From contig JARLHX010000436.1 in NCBI GenBank assembly GCA_031292035.1, positions 1-64,000 on the forward strand: DNA of 64,000 nt, read 5' to 3'. The notes beneath the pieces are model-generated. The model searched no databases and had not been told where the DNA came from. It was given only the letters and a program-made list of their open reading frames with translations. The DNA comes from Negativicutes bacterium. GTDB taxonomy: Bacteria > Bacillota_C > Negativicutes > Sporomusales_B > JARLHX01. Each line of letters opens with the position of its first letter. The stretch's first letter is position 1. The translations under genes were made by a program, and so were the position numbers. Shown piece by piece: positions 1 to 7,928 of this stretch.

Positions 1-238
1 GCAGAAATGATGTAGAATAGTCTGAGACGCTTAGTTCCGAGCGAAAGTAAGGAACATCACTAAGTGACGATACCATAGCACAACCAGCCAAATCCTAGTG
101 CTCACCATTCACTTCACTTTATCCCCTGTGCAGTTTTGAGGGAGTATACCGTAAGGATATTCACCTCACATTGGTTCGAAGCTGAGGCTTCGAACTAAGC
201 GATCGCATCAACGCTAAAGCGTTGTGCGTCTGCTTAAT
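1..238 (+). other. 23S-5S rRNA internal spacer
   Basis: This stretch lies directly upstream of the 5S gene and looks like the spacer of an rRNA operon. The 23S 3' end is not recognisable, so it should lie just outside the window. Two small hairpins are visible: a TTCGAAGC/GCTTCGAA stem near 174-199 and a CAACGC/GCGTTG stem near 209-224; these may be processing sites (inference). No tRNA cloverleaf is present. Confidence 0.6.
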
Positions 239-239
239 T

Positions 240-353
240 CAGTGTCGATAGCTACGGGGCTCCACCTGTTCCCATACCGAACACAGTAGTTAAGCCCGTA
301 TACGCCGAAAGTACTTGGTTGGAAACGGCCTGGGAGGATAGGTAGGCGCTGAT
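240..353 (+). rRNA. rrf: 5S ribosomal RNA
   Basis: The segment has the conserved 5S core, including CCATACCGAACACAG, GTTAAGCCC and a 3' part with TGGGAGGATAGGT. The ends pair (CAGTGTC with GGCGCTG) to form helix I. It is about 113 nt, the usual length, and is followed within 10 nt by a rho-independent terminator, as expected for the last gene of an rRNA operon. The exact ends are uncertain by 2-3 nt. Confidence 0.95.
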
Positions 354-360
354 TTGAAAA

Positions 361-387
361 ACACCCATCATTTGATGGGTGTTTTTT
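361..387 (+). terminator. rRNA operon terminator
   Basis: A 9-bp hairpin (ACACCCATC / GATGGGTGT, loop ATTT) is followed by a run of six T, 8 nt after the 5S 3' end. Confidence 0.9.
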
Positions 388-496
388 GCTTGTTATGCAT
401 GCAAATACAATACCATAAATGGTCTCCTAGGCACAACCGAAGAGAGGATTGATCGTCGTGATGATCTTCGCTGTCCTTGCGACTTTTGGGGGAGAC

Positions 497-535
497 AAAA
501 AAGAAGGCTCCATATCATGGAGCCTTCTTTTTATT
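497..535. terminator. bidirectional terminator
   Basis: A 13-bp perfect stem (AAGAAGGCTCCAT / ATGGAGCCTTCTT, 3-nt loop) has A-rich and T-rich flanks on both sides. It should stop the minus-strand dcyD transcript and block read-through from the rRNA side. Confidence 0.85.
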
Positions 536-543
536 GGTGAAAC

Positions 544-1554
544 TTATTTTTTTGCCGCCTGGAAGAAGGTGTCGGTGTAGACGAAGAGGGCTGGCGCACC
601 ACCGGTATGGACGAAGCAAACATTGTCGGTCTTTTTGAAAAATCCTTGGCGGATGAGGCCGATGAGACCGGACATGGCTTTGCCGGTATAGACGGGATCG
701 AGAAGGATGCCTTCGGTCCTAGCCAAAAGTTCTACTGCCTCGACCATTTCCGGAGTTGGCAGAGAGTAACCAGGTCCGACGTATTCTTCATAGCAGACGA
801 CCGCCTCTTTGGGAATAGGCGCTTTGATGCCGACGCGGGCGGCAGTTTTGACGACAAGATTATAAACCAATTCAACCTGCTGGGCATTTTTGCGACTGAT
901 GTTGATGCCGATAACAGGGATGTTGCTATTCGTGCCGTAAAAGCCGGTGAGCAGACCGGCGTGAGTTCCGGCGCTACCACTGGTGGTAATGATATAGTCA
1001 AAATTGATGCCTTTTTCAAAGGATTGAGCGAGGATTTCTTCGGCACAGGCTACATAGCCGGTGGCGCCGATCTCGTTGGAACCGCCGCCAGGAATGATAT
1101 AGCCTTTGCGGCCGACTGATTTTAATTGGTCGGCAACATCCTGCATGGCCTTGAGCATATCGGAGCCCCCGGGCATGACAGTGGTGGCCTCGACACCCAG
1201 TAGGTGAAAGAGGAAGTTGTTACCGCTGCCTTGTGGTTTATAGCTGCCAGGCACGCGCTCTTCCAGCACCAACCGGCACTGGAGGCCTTCTTTTACCGCG
1301 GCGGCCAGGGTGAGGCGGCAATGATTGGATTGAACTGCGCCGCAGGTGATCAGGGTGTCGGCTCCCTGCGCCAAGGCGTCGGCGACAAGAAATTCCAGTT
1401 TACGGGTCTTGTTGCCGCCAGCGGCAAGGCCGAGCAGATCGTCCCGCTTGATGTATAGTTGCGGTCCGCCAAGTTTTGCCGTCAAATTAGGCAGAAATTC
1501 GAGTGGCGTCTGTCCTTCGGTGTAACGGCGGCGGGGAAATTGGGCTAGATTCAT
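544..1554 (-). CDS. dcyD: D-cysteine desulfhydrase (PLP-dependent)
   Basis: A 336-residue fold-type II PLP enzyme of the ACC deaminase/D-cysteine desulfhydrase family, expected to cleave D-cysteine to pyruvate, H2S and ammonia in the cytoplasm. Visible landmarks are the Schiff-base lysine in GGNKTRKLEF (Lys49), the substrate-side QSNH loop (residues 75-78), the phosphate-binding SGSAGTH region and the C-terminal HTGG. Length is normal. The ATG at 1554 follows an AGGAGG site. The symporter gene lies upstream on the same strand, and a racemase-family gene is divergent to it. This suggests a small amino-acid (cysteine or D-amino-acid) utilisation locus; that link is inference. Separation from true ACC deaminase is by overall resemblance only. 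Confidence 0.85.
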   Translation of the reverse strand: MNLAQFPRRRYTEGQTPLEFLPNLTAKLGGPQLYIKRDDLLGLAAGGNKTRKLEFLVADALAQGADTLITCGAVQSNHCRLTLAAAVKEGLQCRLVLEERVPGSYKPQGSGNNFLFHLLGVEATTVMPGGSDMLKAMQDVADQLKSVGRKGYIIPGGGSNEIGATGYVACAEEILAQSFEKGINFDYIITTSGSAGTHAGLLTGFYGTNSNIPVIGINISRKNAQQVELVYNLVVKTAARVGIKAPIPKEAVVCYEEYVGPGYSLPTPEMVEAVELLARTEGILLDPVYTGKAMSGLIGLIRQGFFKKTDNVCFVHTGGAPALFVYTDTFFQAAKK

Positions 1555-1589
1555 GATGCATTCCTCCTAAAATTGTCTCGACAGATAAC

Positions 1590-1614
1590 AAGAGCACTCG
1601 CGAGGAGTGCTCTT
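1590..1614 (-). terminator. weak intergenic hairpin, symporter/dcyD
   Basis: A 9-bp perfect stem (AGAGCACTC / GAGTGCTCT, 4-nt loop) lies between the two minus-strand genes. On the minus strand it is followed only by TTGTTATCT, so it may be a weak terminator or an mRNA processing hairpin that separates dcyD from the upstream gene. Confidence 0.4.
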
Positions 1615-1694
1615 GCTGTCAGGATGCTGGTACTCCTTACATCGCTATAAGGAAGATTCGCCGTTCTGAGATTAAAATCCTTGTGGTTTTGCTA

Positions 1695-2966
1695 TTAAAC
1701 ACCGGCAGCTTCTGCGGCAACTGCATCTTGAATGGCTTTGCCGCCAAACTTGAACAGTGCCAGCGTAGCTACGGTATTGCCGAAGACGTTGATGGTGGTC
1801 CGGCCCATGTCACCAAAGCGGTCGACACCGGCAATGATGGCGATGGCTTCAACAGGAAGGCCGAGGGAAGTCAACAGCACGGCCAGAACAACCAGCGAAG
1901 CGCCTGGTACGTTGGCGGTGCCTTTATTGGCGATCAGGGTGGTAATCAGAATGGTGATTAGACTGGGTAGGGTAAGCTCGATGCCATAGGCTTCAGCCAG
2001 GAAGCAAGTGGCCAGCGCCTGATAAAGGGCAGCGCCGTCGAGATTGAAGCTGTAGCCGAGCGGCAGGACGAAGGAGACGACTTTTCGGGGAATGCCTGTG
2101 CTTTCAAGAATTCTCATGTGTACTGGCAGCGTGACTTCCGAAGAAGCGGTGGTAAAGGCCAGCAGTAACGGCTCCATGATTTTCTTGATTGTGTCAATCG
2201 GCGGGTAGCCGAGGGCTTTTACGATGACAAGGAAAATAGCAGCGACGATGAAGAGGCCAATGTAGAGGGTGCCGACCAGTTTTGCCATGGCGATGAGCAG
2301 CTTGGTTCCCTGGGAGGCGATGACCCAGGCAATAATGGCAGCGACAGCTACCGGAGCGACGGAGATGACGCCTTGGGTCATTTTGAACATGGCGCTCAGA
2401 ACGCCTTCGAAGAACTTCACTACCGGTTTGGCGGCTTCACCGGCTTTGGCCAGTGAGAGGCCGAAGCAGATGGCGAAGAAGAGTGTGGGGACAATTTTTT
2501 GGTTGGCCATAGCGAAGACGGAATTGTCAGGGATGATGTCAAGGAAGAAATTGATCCAGTTGACCGAAGTGGACAGGTTTTGCGGGATGCTGCCGGTCTT
2601 GGCCAAAACTACGCCGGCGGCGGGGTGAAAGATTTCATTCAGGCTGATACCGATTACGATGGAGATGCCGGTGGCGACATAGAACCAAATGAAAGCGATG
2701 ACGCCCAGGCGACCAAGCTGCCGCAGGTCGGAGCCCATCGTATAGATGCCGAGGGTTACCGCTGAGAAGACCAGCGGAATGACAATCATTTTAATTGCTT
2801 TGATGAAGGCCGTGCCAACTGCCAGCATACCGGGCGTGTTGGCTATTTCGGGCCACGCAAAGCCGACAACGATACCAAGAATAAGACCGACAAGAATCTG
2901 GACCCACAGGGGTGTGCTTTTCATGAAACCGGTAGAACCGGTACTGTGATCACCGTCAAGAACCAT
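1695..2966 (-). CDS. dicarboxylate/amino acid:cation symporter (DAACS family)
   Basis: A 423-residue secondary transporter of the GltP/DctA/TcyP family with about eight hydrophobic segments and the family hairpin regions: the serine-containing TASSEV stretch, the YSFNLDGAALYQ segment and the GVDRFGDMGRTTINVFGN substrate/cation-binding segment near the C-terminus. An in-frame ATG exists 18 codons upstream, but AAGGAGG stands 7 nt before the ATG at 2966, so that start is chosen. It is expected to import glutamate, aspartate, dicarboxylates or cystine with Na+ or H+. The adjacent D-cysteine desulfhydrase makes a cystine/cysteine substrate plausible (inference). The substrate cannot be read from the sequence. 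Confidence 0.85.
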   Translation of the reverse strand: MVLDGDHSTGSTGFMKSTPLWVQILVGLILGIVVGFAWPEIANTPGMLAVGTAFIKAIKMIVIPLVFSAVTLGIYTMGSDLRQLGRLGVIAFIWFYVATGISIVIGISLNEIFHPAAGVVLAKTGSIPQNLSTSVNWINFFLDIIPDNSVFAMANQKIVPTLFFAICFGLSLAKAGEAAKPVVKFFEGVLSAMFKMTQGVISVAPVAVAAIIAWVIASQGTKLLIAMAKLVGTLYIGLFIVAAIFLVIVKALGYPPIDTIKKIMEPLLLAFTTASSEVTLPVHMRILESTGIPRKVVSFVLPLGYSFNLDGAALYQALATCFLAEAYGIELTLPSLITILITTLIANKGTANVPGASLVVLAVLLTSLGLPVEAIAIIAGVDRFGDMGRTTINVFGNTVATLALFKFGGKAIQDAVAAEAAGV

Positions 2967-3225
2967 TTTTTCATCCTCCTTGTATTTTATATTGCCGAAA
3001 TACCGGAAAAAGCCGTGCACCCATCCCTCCCCTTTAATTATATGTAGGTTTTCGTATTTTTGTATAGTTTCTATATGTTTGCCGTTGTTCCTTCAGAAAA
3101 ACGCGGTTAAGCGAGAATAATCCAAAAAAACGGGAACAATGATGAAAAGGGAAGTGGCTGGAAGATAGAGAACCATATAAAATTAGACGCAAATCCAATG
3201 GTGTTTGCCGGGAAGGGGTAGTAAT

Positions 3226-3933
3226 TTGACTATGCAGAAAAAAGTGGGAATATTGGGCGGTATGGGGCCGCTGGCAACGGTGGATCTATTCGCGAAGATT
3301 GTTGAGAGTACGCCAGCGGTGCTGGATCAAGATCACCTACGGATTATCATAGATAATAACCCGCAGATTCCGCCGCGGGTGGAAGCCATTCTCCAAGGGG
3401 CCGAGAGCCCTGTGCCGGCGATGGCCGAATCAGCTAAATTACTGGCTGCCGCCGGAGTCGATTTTATCGTTATGCCCTGCAATACGGCCCATTATTGGAT
3501 TGAAGATCTGCGGGCTGCTGTGTCGGTTCCGGTATATAGTATGATCGAAAACGCCGCCGCATACGTGACCGAAAACTATCGGCAGCTATCTGGCAAGATA
3601 CTATTGTTGGCCACTGCGGCAACCGTTGGGCTAAACCTTTATCAGCAGGCCTTTGCCGCCCAAGAGATGTCTCTGGTGCTGCCGTCAGACGAGGAGCAGG
3701 TGATGCTCGACAAGGCCGTTCGGCGGATCAAGGCCGGAGAGATAGCCAACAATCCCTTCCTGCCAGAGATCGAAGCGATGTTGGCGCGGCACGCCGCGGC
3801 GGGAACAGCAGCTATTTTGGCGGGCTGCACTGAAGTGCCGCTGTTTTTCCCTTATTTGAAGGGCAGCATGGTTCGGCTGGACGCGACGCTGCTTTTGGCG
3901 CAAATGGTGGTTGCCAGGGCGACCGGAAAATAA
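3226..3933 (+). CDS. aspartate/glutamate racemase family protein
   Basis: About 235 residues. The N-terminal KVGILGGMGPLAT is the signature of cofactor-independent Asp/Glu racemases, and the two catalytic cysteines sit in the expected motifs, MPCNTAHYW in the middle and AGCTEVPLFF near the C-terminus. The length fits the RacD/YgeA group. The TTG at 3226 has the purine-rich GGAAGGGG about 7 nt upstream; the alternative ATG at 3232 would be 13 nt away. It is divergent from the symporter gene and followed 20 bp later by apbE. It probably interconverts L- and D-aspartate, glutamate or a related amino acid; specificity is not resolved. Confidence 0.85.
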   Translation: MTMQKKVGILGGMGPLATVDLFAKIVESTPAVLDQDHLRIIIDNNPQIPPRVEAILQGAESPVPAMAESAKLLAAAGVDFIVMPCNTAHYWIEDLRAAVSVPVYSMIENAAAYVTENYRQLSGKILLLATAATVGLNLYQQAFAAQEMSLVLPSDEEQVMLDKAVRRIKAGEIANNPFLPEIEAMLARHAAAGTAAILAGCTEVPLFFPYLKGSMVRLDATLLLAQMVVARATGK

Positions 3934-3953
3934 TTTGTTCGGAGGAGCAAGAC

Positions 3954-4973
3954 GTGTCTTTTCGCAATCTTCGGGCCTTCATTGGGCTCATTGTCATCAT
4001 TTTTGCCGTCACCGGCTGCGCGCCTAGCGCCTGGTTCGCCCCCAAGCCTTATAAAGAAACACAATTTTTGATGGATACCATCATTGAAATTACCGCCTAC
4101 GGACCCAACGCCGAGCCGGCAGTGAAGGCTGCTTTTGCCGAATTTAAGCGGCTGCATGAGCTGACCAACAACTTTGATCCAAACAGCCAAGTTTCTCGAG
4201 TCAATCAGCTGGCCGGCAGGGAAAAGGTAAAGGTAGATCCAGACGTACTGACGATGATCAAGCGGTCGAATGAGCTGTCAGATCAACTGGACGGTGTTTT
4301 CGACGTAACTATCGGACCGCTGGTCGAGCTGTGGGGCATTGGCCGCAAAGGCGAGTTTGTACCCAGTCAGGCGGAGATCGACAGGCTTTTACCGTTGGTC
4401 AATTATCATCTAATGGAGCTTGATCCGGCGGCAGGGACGATTTATTTATCAAAGGCCGGCATGCTAATCGACCTCGGCGGCATCGCTAAAGGCTATGCCA
4501 CCGATAAGGCCGTCGACATCCTCAAGGCCAAGGGGATCACATCGGCGCTGGTCAACGCCGGGGGTGATGTCCGGGTCATCGGCAAGCGCCCGGATGGCAA
4601 CCCGTGGCGGATCGGTGTCCAGCATCCGCGCCAACCAGCCGGAGTGATCGCCAAGATGGCGATGACCGACTGGGATACCCTGGAAACTTCAGGCGATTAC
4701 CAGCGCTATATCACGAGTAATGGTGTCCAGTACTCGCATATTCTCGACCCCCGCACCGGACGCCAGCCGAAGGGTCTGGCCAGTGTGACCATGGTGATCA
4801 ATAGCTCCACCGACGGCGACATTCTCAGCACTGCCTTGTTTGTCCTCGGTCCCGAACGCGCCCTGGAAGCGCTTAAACGGTTTCCCGGCGTCGAGGCCAT
4901 TATGGTGACGCCGGACGGCAAAGTGACGACCTCCCCGGGGCTGGAGGGCAAAATAGAAATAACTGCCGAATAG
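3954..4973 (+). CDS. apbE: FAD:protein FMN transferase, lipoprotein (ApbE)
   Basis: A 339-residue ApbE protein that covalently attaches FMN to threonine residues of exported flavoproteins such as Rnf or Nqr subunits. The N-terminus is a lipoprotein signal ending in VTGC (Cys22), so it should be anchored on the outer face of the cytoplasmic membrane. Family motifs are present: DLGGIAKGYA (173-182), NAGGD (201-205), SHILDPRTG (261-269) and TDGDILSTALFVLG (286-299), which hold the FAD and Mg2+ sites. The GTG start follows GGAGGAG. No flavoprotein target is encoded in this window. Confidence 0.92.
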   Translation: MSFRNLRAFIGLIVIIFAVTGCAPSAWFAPKPYKETQFLMDTIIEITAYGPNAEPAVKAAFAEFKRLHELTNNFDPNSQVSRVNQLAGREKVKVDPDVLTMIKRSNELSDQLDGVFDVTIGPLVELWGIGRKGEFVPSQAEIDRLLPLVNYHLMELDPAAGTIYLSKAGMLIDLGGIAKGYATDKAVDILKAKGITSALVNAGGDVRVIGKRPDGNPWRIGVQHPRQPAGVIAKMAMTDWDTLETSGDYQRYITSNGVQYSHILDPRTGRQPKGLASVTMVINSSTDGDILSTALFVLGPERALEALKRFPGVEAIMVTPDGKVTTSPGLEGKIEITAE

Positions 4974-4986
4974 TTTACGGTAACAG

Positions 4987-5016
4987 TTGCATAGATCAGC
5001 GACGATTTAGTATAAT
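4987..5016 (+). promoter_or_regulatory. sigma-A type promoter of the cobalt-transport operon
   Basis: TTGCAT (4987-4992) and a perfect TATAAT (5011-5016) are separated by 18 nt. Transcription would start near 5022 and produce a leader of about 130 nt before cbiM. Confidence 0.65.
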
Positions 5017-5021
5017 GAAAA

Positions 5022-5137
5022 CGAAGCATGACAGACCTCATGAAGAGGTTGCAGCGACATTAGCGAGCGCAAGACGCGACCGGTCCACGAAGGCCATGGG
5101 ACTCTGAAGGTTCCCGGGTATTTGTGGATTTTATTTT
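5022..5137 (+). ncRNA. structured 5' leader of cbiM, candidate metal-sensing riboswitch
   Basis: Between the promoter and the cbiM ribosome site lies a leader with clear helices: ACCTC/GAGGT (about 5034-5049) followed by GCAGC, then a GCG/CGC-containing arm, then GGTC/GGCC followed by GGGAC. The order of GCAGC after the first arm and GGGAC after the last resembles the four-arm NiCo (czcD) cobalt/nickel riboswitch as I remember it, but the outer P1 helix is not obvious. The GGGA at the 3' end can instead pair with TTCCC in front of a T-rich stretch ending near 5137, a terminator-like expression platform. No cobalamin-riboswitch B12 box is present. The class assignment is tentative. Confidence 0.4.
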
Positions 5138-5152
5138 TAGGAGGAATCTAGC

Positions 5153-5839
5153 ATGCATATTCCTGACGGTTATCTCAGTCCGTCGACCTGTCTGACGCTG
5201 GGCGGCGTGATGCTGCCGGTGTGGTACCGGGCGACGGCAGTGGTCAAAAAGAATCTCGACCTGGCCCGGGTGCCTTTTATGGCCATGGGCGCGGTATTCT
5301 CCTTTTTAATCATGATGTTCAACGTACCCATTCCCGACGGAACCAGCGCCCATGCCGTGGGCGCGGTGCTGCTGGCGATCACCCTGGGGCCTTGGGCGGC
5401 GGTCATCGCTACCAGCGTCGCCTTGCTGATCCAAGCGCTGCTGTTTGGGGACGGAGGGATACTGGCCTTTGGCGCCAACGCCTTCAACATGGCCTTTTTA
5501 TTGCCGTTTAGCGGCTATTATGTTTATCAGCTGACCGCAAGGAATGCCGCTGTGGGCTCCATGCGGCAGATTTTGGCTGCCGGTTTTGCCGGCTATGTGG
5601 GGCTCAATCTGGCGGCGTTGGCTACAGCCATTGAATTTGGCATTCAACCATTATTATTTGTCGCGACCGATGGGACGCCGCTGTATTGCCCCTATGGACT
5701 GGAGGTCGCCGTTCCGGCGATGATGCTGGCTCATCTGACGGTGGCCGGGGTGGTGGAAGGCCTTGTGACCGCCATGGCACTGAAGTTTATTGCCAGAACC
5801 TCCCCCGAAATTCTTCCGGCCTGTAGTGCCGGACGTTAG
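5153..5839 (+). CDS. cbiM: cobalt/nickel ECF transporter S component CbiM
   Basis: A 228-residue integral membrane protein. The N-terminus MHIPDGYLS is diagnostic of CbiM/NikM, in which the free amino group of Met1 and His2 help form the Co2+/Ni2+ site, so the ATG at 5153 (AGGAGG 8 nt upstream) must be the true start. About six hydrophobic helices follow, including the GTSAHAVGAVLLAITLGPWAA family segment. It is the first gene of a four-gene transport operon and supplies cobalt for corrinoid or nickel for hydrogenase; both uses fit this genome, and the metal is not decided by the sequence. Confidence 0.95.
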   Translation: MHIPDGYLSPSTCLTLGGVMLPVWYRATAVVKKNLDLARVPFMAMGAVFSFLIMMFNVPIPDGTSAHAVGAVLLAITLGPWAAVIATSVALLIQALLFGDGGILAFGANAFNMAFLLPFSGYYVYQLTARNAAVGSMRQILAAGFAGYVGLNLAALATAIEFGIQPLLFVATDGTPLYCPYGLEVAVPAMMLAHLTVAGVVEGLVTAMALKFIARTSPEILPACSAGR

Positions 5840-5850
5840 GAGGGTATGTG

Positions 5851-6168
5851 ATGTACCGTCGTTATGGTTTGATCTTGTTAGGGATGGTGCTGTTGACTCC
5901 GCTTGGATTGTTGGCCCGGGGCAGTGCCTGGGGTGAGTGGGGGACGGAAGAACTGGAGCAACTGCTGGGCTTTGTGCCGCAGGGGGTGGAAAAGGCTTCT
6001 GGCTGGTGGCAGGCATTGCTGCCCGACTACAGCCTGAAATTCCTTGGCGAAGGGCGTCTGGCTGAGAGCGCCGGTTATTTATTTTCCGCTCTGCTGGGGT
6101 CCATCCTGGTTTACGGGCTGACCATGCTCTACATAAAAATGATGACAAGGAATGGAACAAAAGCGTGA
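5851..6168 (+). CDS. small CbiN/NikN-like subunit of the cobalt/nickel transporter
   Basis: A 105-residue protein with an N-terminal hydrophobic helix (residues 5-22), a soluble extracytoplasmic middle and a C-terminal helix (about 78-97). This topology and its place between cbiM and cbiQ match the CbiN/NikN (PDGLE-type) accessory subunit that stimulates metal loading of CbiM. The ATG at 5851 is preferred over the GTG at 5848 because the AGGAGG at 5838-5843 is then 7 nt away. The last bases overlap the cbiQ start. Similarity to classical CbiN is at the level of topology, so the name is inferred from context. Confidence 0.7.
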   Translation: MYRRYGLILLGMVLLTPLGLLARGSAWGEWGTEELEQLLGFVPQGVEKASGWWQALLPDYSLKFLGEGRLAESAGYLFSALLGSILVYGLTMLYIKMMTRNGTKA

Positions 6169-7109
6169 ATATACCTGTCTGGCTTGACCGGACCGATCCC
6201 TCGCCTCTGCCGGTGAAAAAGAGTACTCACAACCGGGCCGATTATCTGGAAAAAACGCTGACTGATATTCAAAAAGTCATGGCCGAAGACATGTACCAGG
6301 CCGGGATGGCTGCCCGGCCTGGCTTTTTGCAAAAGCTGTCCCCCCAGGTCAAGGTGGTGGGGATCGGGCTTTTGCTTATGGCCGTGGCGCTGACCGGCAG
6401 CCTACCGGCCCTGCTGGGGATTCATGCTCTGCTTATCATGGTGGCCTTGCTGTCAGGCATCGGCTTCACCGCCTATCTGGCAAGAGTCTGGCTGCCGGCC
6501 CTCTTTTTCGCCGGCCTCGCCGTTTTGCCGGGTGTATTGAGCTGGGTTACGCCCGGACAACCCCTGTGGGTTATCTATTCGGGGGCTTCCTGGCACTTCG
6601 GTCCGGTGACCGTGCCGGCCGAGCTGGCTGTCACCAGGCAGGGGCTAGTTGCTGCCGCCCAGGTGCTGCTGCGCTCGGCGGCTTCGCTGGGGCTGGTGGT
6701 GTTAGTGGTGAAAACAACCCGTTGGCCGGTATTAACCAAGGCCATGGGGCGTCTCGGCCTGCCAAGTTTATTTGTCATGGTGCTTGATCTGGCCTACCGT
6801 TATCTCTTTTTGTTTTTGCTGTTGCTGTCCGATTATCTTTGGGGGCGCCGCAGCCGCCTGGTAGGGGTGGAACGGGCCAGTGCAAAGCTGGTATGGATCG
6901 GCGGCGCATTGGCGGGATTTTTGCGCATGGCCGGCGAATACAGTAGGGAAATCACCGCGTCCATGCAGGCGCGTGGCTATGACGGCAGCAATCATTATGT
7001 CCTGACCAACCGGGTGACACTGGCGGACATGGTTTTTTTTACCGCTACTGTTGTAATTGCTGCAATGATGTTGGGAGGCGCACAGTTTGTCCGTACCATC
7101 GGTATTTGA
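6165..7109 (+). CDS. cbiQ: cobalt ECF transporter T component CbiQ
   Basis: A 314-residue membrane protein with a hydrophilic N-terminal extension (about residues 1-45), five or six hydrophobic helices and the coupling-domain motif near the C-terminus (SREITASMQARGYDG, about residues 265-279) that docks to the ATPase. It overlaps the previous stop codon (GTGA) and its 3' end overlaps the cbiO start by 23 nt, so the four genes are translationally coupled. It transmits ATP hydrolysis by CbiO to the CbiM/N substrate module. The N-terminal extension is longer than in many CbiQ proteins. Confidence 0.92.
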   Translation: MNIPVWLDRTDPSPLPVKKSTHNRADYLEKTLTDIQKVMAEDMYQAGMAARPGFLQKLSPQVKVVGIGLLLMAVALTGSLPALLGIHALLIMVALLSGIGFTAYLARVWLPALFFAGLAVLPGVLSWVTPGQPLWVIYSGASWHFGPVTVPAELAVTRQGLVAAAQVLLRSAASLGLVVLVVKTTRWPVLTKAMGRLGLPSLFVMVLDLAYRYLFLFLLLLSDYLWGRRSRLVGVERASAKLVWIGGALAGFLRMAGEYSREITASMQARGYDGSNHYVLTNRVTLADMVFFTATVVIAAMMLGGAQFVRTIGI

Positions 7110-7905
7110 ACTTTCAGGGGTCAGTTATCAGTATCGGCCATGCGAACCGGCGCTTCGGGATATCAATCTGAATATAATGGCAGGAGAGCGGATCGTTCTC
7201 TTGGGGCCCAACGGCTGCGGCAAGTCGACGCTGGAGAAGGTGCTGGCCGGGCTGATCTTTCCTGGGGGGCGGGTGACCGCCTTTGGGGCGGAGATTGACG
7301 CTGCGGGCATGCGGGATAAGGAATTCGCCGCTGCCTTTCGCCGCAAGGTAGGGTTTGTTTTTCAGAATTCAGATGTGCAAATTTTTTGTGCCAGTGTTCT
7401 TGATGAAATTATGTTCGGTCCGCTGGCAATGGGTATGCCTTACGCCGCGGCCCGGGACCGGGCGCTGGAACTGGCGGAATTCGTAGGGATAAATGCCCTG
7501 ATCGACCGCTTGCCCCATCATCTGAGCGGCGGCGAAAAGAAAAAGGTGGCGATTGCCGCCGTTTTGGCCGTAAATCCGGCAGTGTTGATTTTGGATGAGC
7601 CGACCAATGGCCTTGATCCCCGGACACAGCGCTGGATGCTTGATACATTGAGTCATCTTAATCACGCTGGTAAAACAATCATTATCGCCACCCACCAGTT
7701 GGATATTGTCCGCGAGCTCGCCGGGCGGGTGGTGGTGATGGACGACAGTCATACCGTTGTGGCCGAGGGAGAGGCGGACGACATTCTCCAAAACCGCCAA
7801 CTACTGCTGGCCGCCAACTTGATCGATGAGCGCTACCATGTTCATTTACATGGCGAAGACGGCCACGTCCATGTGCACAAACATGGCCATGACGATTCAG
7901 AATAG
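7087..7905 (+). CDS. cbiO: cobalt ECF transporter ATPase CbiO with His-rich tail
   Basis: A 272-residue ABC ATPase. Walker A is GPNGCGKST (about residues 39-47), the Q-loop is FQNSD, the signature is LSGGEKKKVAIAA and Walker B is VLILDEPTNGLD, followed by the switch histidine in ATHQL. The TTG start at 7087 is preceded by GGGAGG. The last 25 residues are extremely His-rich (at least eight His in alternating positions with Val, Gly and Lys), an extension not needed for ATP hydrolysis and probably able to bind Ni2+ or Co2+. It overlaps cbiQ and abuts the Nudix gene. Confidence 0.93.
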   Translation: MSVPSVFELSGVSYQYRPCEPALRDINLNIMAGERIVLLGPNGCGKSTLEKVLAGLIFPGGRVTAFGAEIDAAGMRDKEFAAAFRRKVGFVFQNSDVQIFCASVLDEIMFGPLAMGMPYAAARDRALELAEFVGINALIDRLPHHLSGGEKKKVAIAAVLAVNPAVLILDEPTNGLDPRTQRWMLDTLSHLNHAGKTIIIATHQLDIVRELAGRVVVMDDSHTVVAEGEADDILQNRQLLLAANLIDERYHVHLHGEDGHVHVHKHGHDDSE

Positions 7906-7928
7906 TGGCCAAAGCGGAAGTGAGTGAA

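Noticed and set aside
174..201. GGTTCGAA sequence resembling a tRNA T-arm in the 23S-5S spacer
   Set aside because: It is part of a simple hairpin; no acceptor stem, anticodon arm or D-arm can be drawn around it.
5022..5152. Cobalamin riboswitch before cbiM
   Set aside because: The conserved B12 box and GCCACTG core are missing.
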